Both the position numbers and the translations under genes were made by a program. Of a DNA stretch of 64,000 nt, positions 61,492 through 64,000 are shown one piece after another (the stretch's first letter is position 1; each line of letters opens with the position of its first letter). The stretch is from an uncultured Mediterraneibacter sp. (GTDB taxonomy: Bacteria > Bacillota > Clostridia > Lachnospirales > Lachnospiraceae). Location of the stretch: the NCBI GenBank assembly GCA_944383695.1, contig CALWQP010000008.1, forward strand, positions 1-64,000, written 5' to 3'. Under the pieces are notes generated by a model. The model had not been told where the DNA came from. It saw only the letters and a program-made list of their open reading frames with translations, and searched no databases.

Positions 61492-62159
61492 TGTAAAACC
61501 GCCTTATAGCCAAGCCCTCTTACTGTCACGATCTTAAAGCCGTCGCAGTCTGAAAGTTTATCCCTTAGTTTCGTCACATACACATCAACCGCCCTGAGGC
61601 TGGCGCCGCTGTCGATTCCCCAGAATTCATCCATGAGCTGTGCTCTGGAAAACGTCTTCTTCGGATAGGATAACAATTTGAAGATGATATTGAACTCCTT
61701 GGTCGTAAGGCTGATTTCCTCTCCGTTTACCTCTGCGCTCATGGCATCTGCGTCCAGAAGAAGATTTCCCACTGTGATTTTGCGCTCTGTCTCAATGTTC
61801 GCCCTTCTGAGCAGCGCCCTGACCCGCAGCAGCAGTTCGCCCAATTCAACCGGTTTTACCATGTAGTCGTCGATCCCGAGCTGGAATCCTTTCTGCTTGG
61901 ACGGCAGGTCATCCTTTGCCGACATAAAGAGGATGGGGATCGTCTTATTAACCTGCCTGACAGACCGGGCAAACTCAAACCCATCAATCTCAGGCATCAT
62001 GATGTCTGAAATGATAAGGTCGTACAGGTTATTGTACATTTCCTCGTACGCCTCGTTTGCCGACAGGCATCCCTTTGCCTGGAATCCGCTGTCGTTTAAA
62101 TACGTGCATACGATCTGATTGAGTTTTACGTCATCCTCTACTACAAGTATGTGTATCAC
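61488..62159 (-). CDS. OmpR-family response regulator
   Basis: A 223-residue regulator with a receiver domain (EDD near residue 8, Asp in DLIISDIMMPEIDG near 53, Lys in DDYMVKPVE) and a winged-helix domain (about 125-223). It begins with GTG at 62159 after AGGAGGG. Cotranscribed with the kinase. Inferred targets are the flanking NlpC/P60 genes, which share an upstream motif; unproven. Confidence 0.93.
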   Translation of the reverse strand: MIHILVVEDDVKLNQIVCTYLNDSGFQAKGCLSANEAYEEMYNNLYDLIISDIMMPEIDGFEFARSVRQVNKTIPILFMSAKDDLPSKQKGFQLGIDDYMVKPVELGELLLRVRALLRRANIETERKITVGNLLLDADAMSAEVNGEEISLTTKEFNIIFKLLSYPKKTFSRAQLMDEFWGIDSGASLRAVDVYVTKLRDKLSDCDGFKIVTVRGLGYKAVLQ

Positions 62160-62279
62160 TAAGATTCCCTCCTGTTCACAAATCCGGCATCTGATCTACA
62201 AAGACAGAATACCAGTGGATTGTTTTTATAATATTTAAGTTTTGTTTCTAAATTGTTAATGCCAAATGCACCGGTTTAT

Positions 62280-62308
62280 TTGCTTTTTTCTCAGTGGATA
62301 TGTTATCC
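62280..62308 (+). promoter_or_regulatory. Promoter of the glyoxalase-type gene
   Basis: TTGCTT, 17-bp spacer, TTATCC, about 36 bp before the ATG at 62345. Confidence 0.5.
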
Positions 62309-62344
62309 TGTTTGAGACATTTAAACAAACGGAGGTGTCTGAAT

Positions 62345-62713
62345 ATGCAATTTACATTTGCACACAACAATCTGAATGTATATGACCTTGAAAAATCTCT
62401 TGATTTTTACAAAGAAGCGCTGGGGCTTACGGTCACCCGGACAAAAGAAGCAGAGGACGGCAGTTTTAAACTGGTCTACCTGGGGGACGGAACAACACCC
62501 CATCAGCTTGAGCTGACATGGCTGCGCGATATGGACCGCCCATACAACCTGGGAGACAACGAATTCCATCTTGCATTTGTCACGGATGATTTTGACGCCG
62601 CTCATGCAAAGCATAAGGAAATGGGCTGCATCTGCTTTGAGAACCCCGGCATGGGCATCTATTTCATCTCAGACCCGGACGGCTACTGGCTGGAGATCGT
62701 CCCGGCAAAATAA
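62345..62713 (+). CDS. gloA: Glyoxalase I-type (VOC family) lyase
   Basis: A 122-residue VOC-fold metalloenzyme resembling lactoylglutathione lyase. It begins FTFAHNNLNVYDLEKSLDFY with the first metal His (HNN), followed by HQLELTWLRD (Glu ligand), FHLAFVTDD and a C-terminal PDGYWLEIVP (Glu). All four metal ligands are plausible. As clostridia often lack glutathione, the thiol partner is uncertain. CGGAGGTG precedes the ATG. Confidence 0.88.
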   Translation: MQFTFAHNNLNVYDLEKSLDFYKEALGLTVTRTKEAEDGSFKLVYLGDGTTPHQLELTWLRDMDRPYNLGDNEFHLAFVTDDFDAAHAKHKEMGCICFENPGMGIYFISDPDGYWLEIVPAK

Positions 62714-62756
62714 ACGTGCCTTTTCTAAAATAAAAGGAAGATTTTTCAGAAAGCAA

Positions 62757-62795
62757 AAAGGACTCTGTGTATGAAGCACAGAGTCCTGATTTTTT
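62757..62795. terminator. Bidirectional terminator between gloA and NlpC/P60 copy 2
   Basis: AGGACTCTGTG and its complement CACAGAGTCCT (11 bp) enclose a 7-base loop, with GATTTTTTAT on the right and, for the other strand, CCTTTTTGC on the left. Confidence 0.88.
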
Positions 62796-62822
62796 ATCAT
62801 TGAAATCTTTTCTTAGATTGTC

Positions 62823-63875
62823 CTAGTAACGGACATATACCATCCCCGCCTGCACAGGACCGATGATGACGCCGACTCCCTCAGTCGCACAATGGATCAT
62901 CTGACCGTTTCCTATGTAAATACCGCAGTGACCGTAATTCACGCATACGTCTCCGGGCTGCGGATCGCTTACTCTCGGCCACCCGAGGAATGTTATCGTG
63001 CTTCCGAGACGAGAGTAATTTCCAGTCAGGCAGTACGCCACAAACCCTGAACAGTCAAATGCTCCGGGGCTGCAGGCTCCCCATACATACTCGGCTTTTC
63101 CGATGTAGCTGTATGCGCGGTCAACAACCGCGTTGCCTGTGACTGCATTATACGGAGGTGTTGTGCCGCCGGAACCGCCGCCGGTGTTGACAGTGTTGTT
63201 ATTATTGTTGTTATTATTCACGGCTGCCTGCCGGGCTGCTTCTTCTGCTGCCCTTCGCTCTTCCTCGGCCTTTCTCGCAGCTTCCTGGATCATCTCATCC
63301 AGATTGGAAATCTCATCCTGCTTGGAAGCGATCGTCTCGTTCAGCGTTGCCTGCTGGGCCTGATATTCTGCTTCCGTAGCCTGGAGAGTCGCCATCTCCT
63401 GCTCAAGCGTTGCCTGAAGATTTTCGATCTGGGTCACTGTGTTCGCATATTCCTGCAGCTGGGTACGGTCATACTCATGTACCTTCTGTGAATACTCTGC
63501 CTGAGTCAGCATATCGGAAATGCTTCCGGATGATACGACTTTCTCCATGGTGGCAGTGCCGCTTCCCGACTCATACATAAACTTGATACGAAGCTTCATC
63601 GCTTCATACTGTTCTTCCTTCTTTTCCTCAGCTGCAGCCAGATCTTCCTCTGCCTGCGTGATTTCCTGTCCGGTACTGATCAGTTCATTCTCCAGTTCGC
63701 TCGTCTTCTGGATCAATGCATTAAGCTCTGCCTGAAGATTCCCCAGTTCACTCTGGGCAGCTTCCTTCTGATCCTCCAGTTCATCCTGAGTAGGCTCCGC
63801 GAACGCGGGCGTCACCGCCAGCGAACAGGTGAGCGCTGCCGCGATGAGAGCGCTATGTACTTTTTTCAATTTCAT
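62823..63875 (-). CDS. Secreted coiled-coil NlpC/P60 peptidoglycan hydrolase (copy 2)
   Basis: A 350-residue paralog of 58483-59613: signal peptide to about residue 26 (AFA before EP), a coiled coil (about 28-230), an Asn-rich then Gly-rich linker in place of the Ser/Thr repeats of copy 1, and the NlpC/P60 domain (AFDCSGFVAYCLTG, YGHCGIYIGNGQMIH). The coiled-coil and catalytic regions are very similar between copies, indicating a duplication; only the linkers differ strongly. GGGAAAGGTG precedes the ATG at 63875. Confidence 0.92.
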   Translation of the reverse strand: MKLKKVHSALIAAALTCSLAVTPAFAEPTQDELEDQKEAAQSELGNLQAELNALIQKTSELENELISTGQEITQAEEDLAAAEEKKEEQYEAMKLRIKFMYESGSGTATMEKVVSSGSISDMLTQAEYSQKVHEYDRTQLQEYANTVTQIENLQATLEQEMATLQATEAEYQAQQATLNETIASKQDEISNLDEMIQEAARKAEEERRAAEEAARQAAVNNNNNNNNTVNTGGGSGGTTPPYNAVTGNAVVDRAYSYIGKAEYVWGACSPGAFDCSGFVAYCLTGNYSRLGSTITFLGWPRVSDPQPGDVCVNYGHCGIYIGNGQMIHCATEGVGVIIGPVQAGMVYVRY

Positions 63876-63921
63876 TTTTTCACCTTTCCCTATTAAATTA
63901 TCTATGTCCCCACATATGTGC

Positions 63922-63950
63922 ATAATACAACAGAAAAAAGGGATTTTCAA
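63922..63950 (-). promoter_or_regulatory. Promoter of NlpC/P60 copy 2
   Basis: TTGAAA, 17-bp spacer, TATTAT, reading leftward, 47 bp before the start. The motif CAGGGTAAATCTACG (63977-63991) is about 27 bp upstream of the -35, as in copy 1. Confidence 0.7.
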
Positions 63951-64000
63951 CAGTATTCCTGAAAAAAACACAATTGCAGGGTAAATCTACGTCCTTCTTC

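Noticed and set aside
62294-62344. An N-terminally longer glyoxalase protein starting at 62294
   Set aside because: The extension overlaps the promoter, and CGGAGGTG marks the ATG at 62345.

Overview
The window looks like chromosomal DNA of an anaerobic Clostridia member, most likely Lachnospiraceae. This rests on gene content: an HndABCD-type electron-bifurcating [FeFe]-hydrogenase, the early-cobalt (anaerobic) cobalamin pathway, an iron-sulfur L-serine dehydratase in two subunits, an EFR1-type ferredoxin protein and very strong AAGGAGG-type ribosome binding sites. No tRNA, rRNA, CRISPR array or intact insertion sequence was seen.

Layout. Positions 1-4070: a two-TM hypothetical protein, scars of an old insertion (transposase fragment next to a beheaded gene), a frameshifted MATE exporter and a PurF paralog lacking the catalytic cysteine. 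Positions 4184-9489: an LnrLMN-like drug-export ABC system with a divergent NarL-family two-component pair; the kinase reading frame is broken at a T7 tract and a TGTCAT-type operator lies between. Positions 9486-12232: a glycogen debranching enzyme and a 575-bp gap holding a long inverted repeat.

Positions 12233-21178: the hydrogenase region. Leftward, an hnd operon (NuoE-like, GHKL ATPase, thioredoxin-like ferredoxin, NuoF-like, HydA). Rightward and divergent, a second operon: DRTGG protein, RsbW-like ATPase, an [FeFe]-hydrogenase-like protein with divergent H-cluster motifs, a second DRTGG protein and a PHP phosphoesterase. I read the second operon as a candidate redox or H2 signalling module for the first.

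Positions 21230-50148: about 29 kb, all on the minus strand, for cobalamin synthesis from porphobilinogen: cobalt uptake (cbiMNQO), hemC, cobA-hemD, precorrin-2 dehydrogenase, cbiK, cbiL/H/F/G/D/J/ET/C, cbiA, cobO, cbiP, cbiB, cobD, and nucleotide-loop genes cobU, cobS, cobT, cobC. A cobalamin riboswitch sits inside, in front of cbiM. An Opp/Dpp-type ABC transporter is embedded between cobA-hemD and cobU. Genes for ALA and porphobilinogen formation and for the lower-ligand base are not in the window.

Positions 50281-64000: serine dehydratase sdaAB-sdaAA, an EFR1 ferredoxin protein, a YbaK deacylase, a flavodoxin-like protein, an RNHCP zinc protein behind a leader that looks like a peptide-coupled attenuator, small DUF genes, a nucleotidyltransferase, Bcp peroxiredoxin, GNAT enzyme, and two paralogous NlpC/P60 hydrolases flanking an OmpR-type two-component system and a glyoxalase-type gene.
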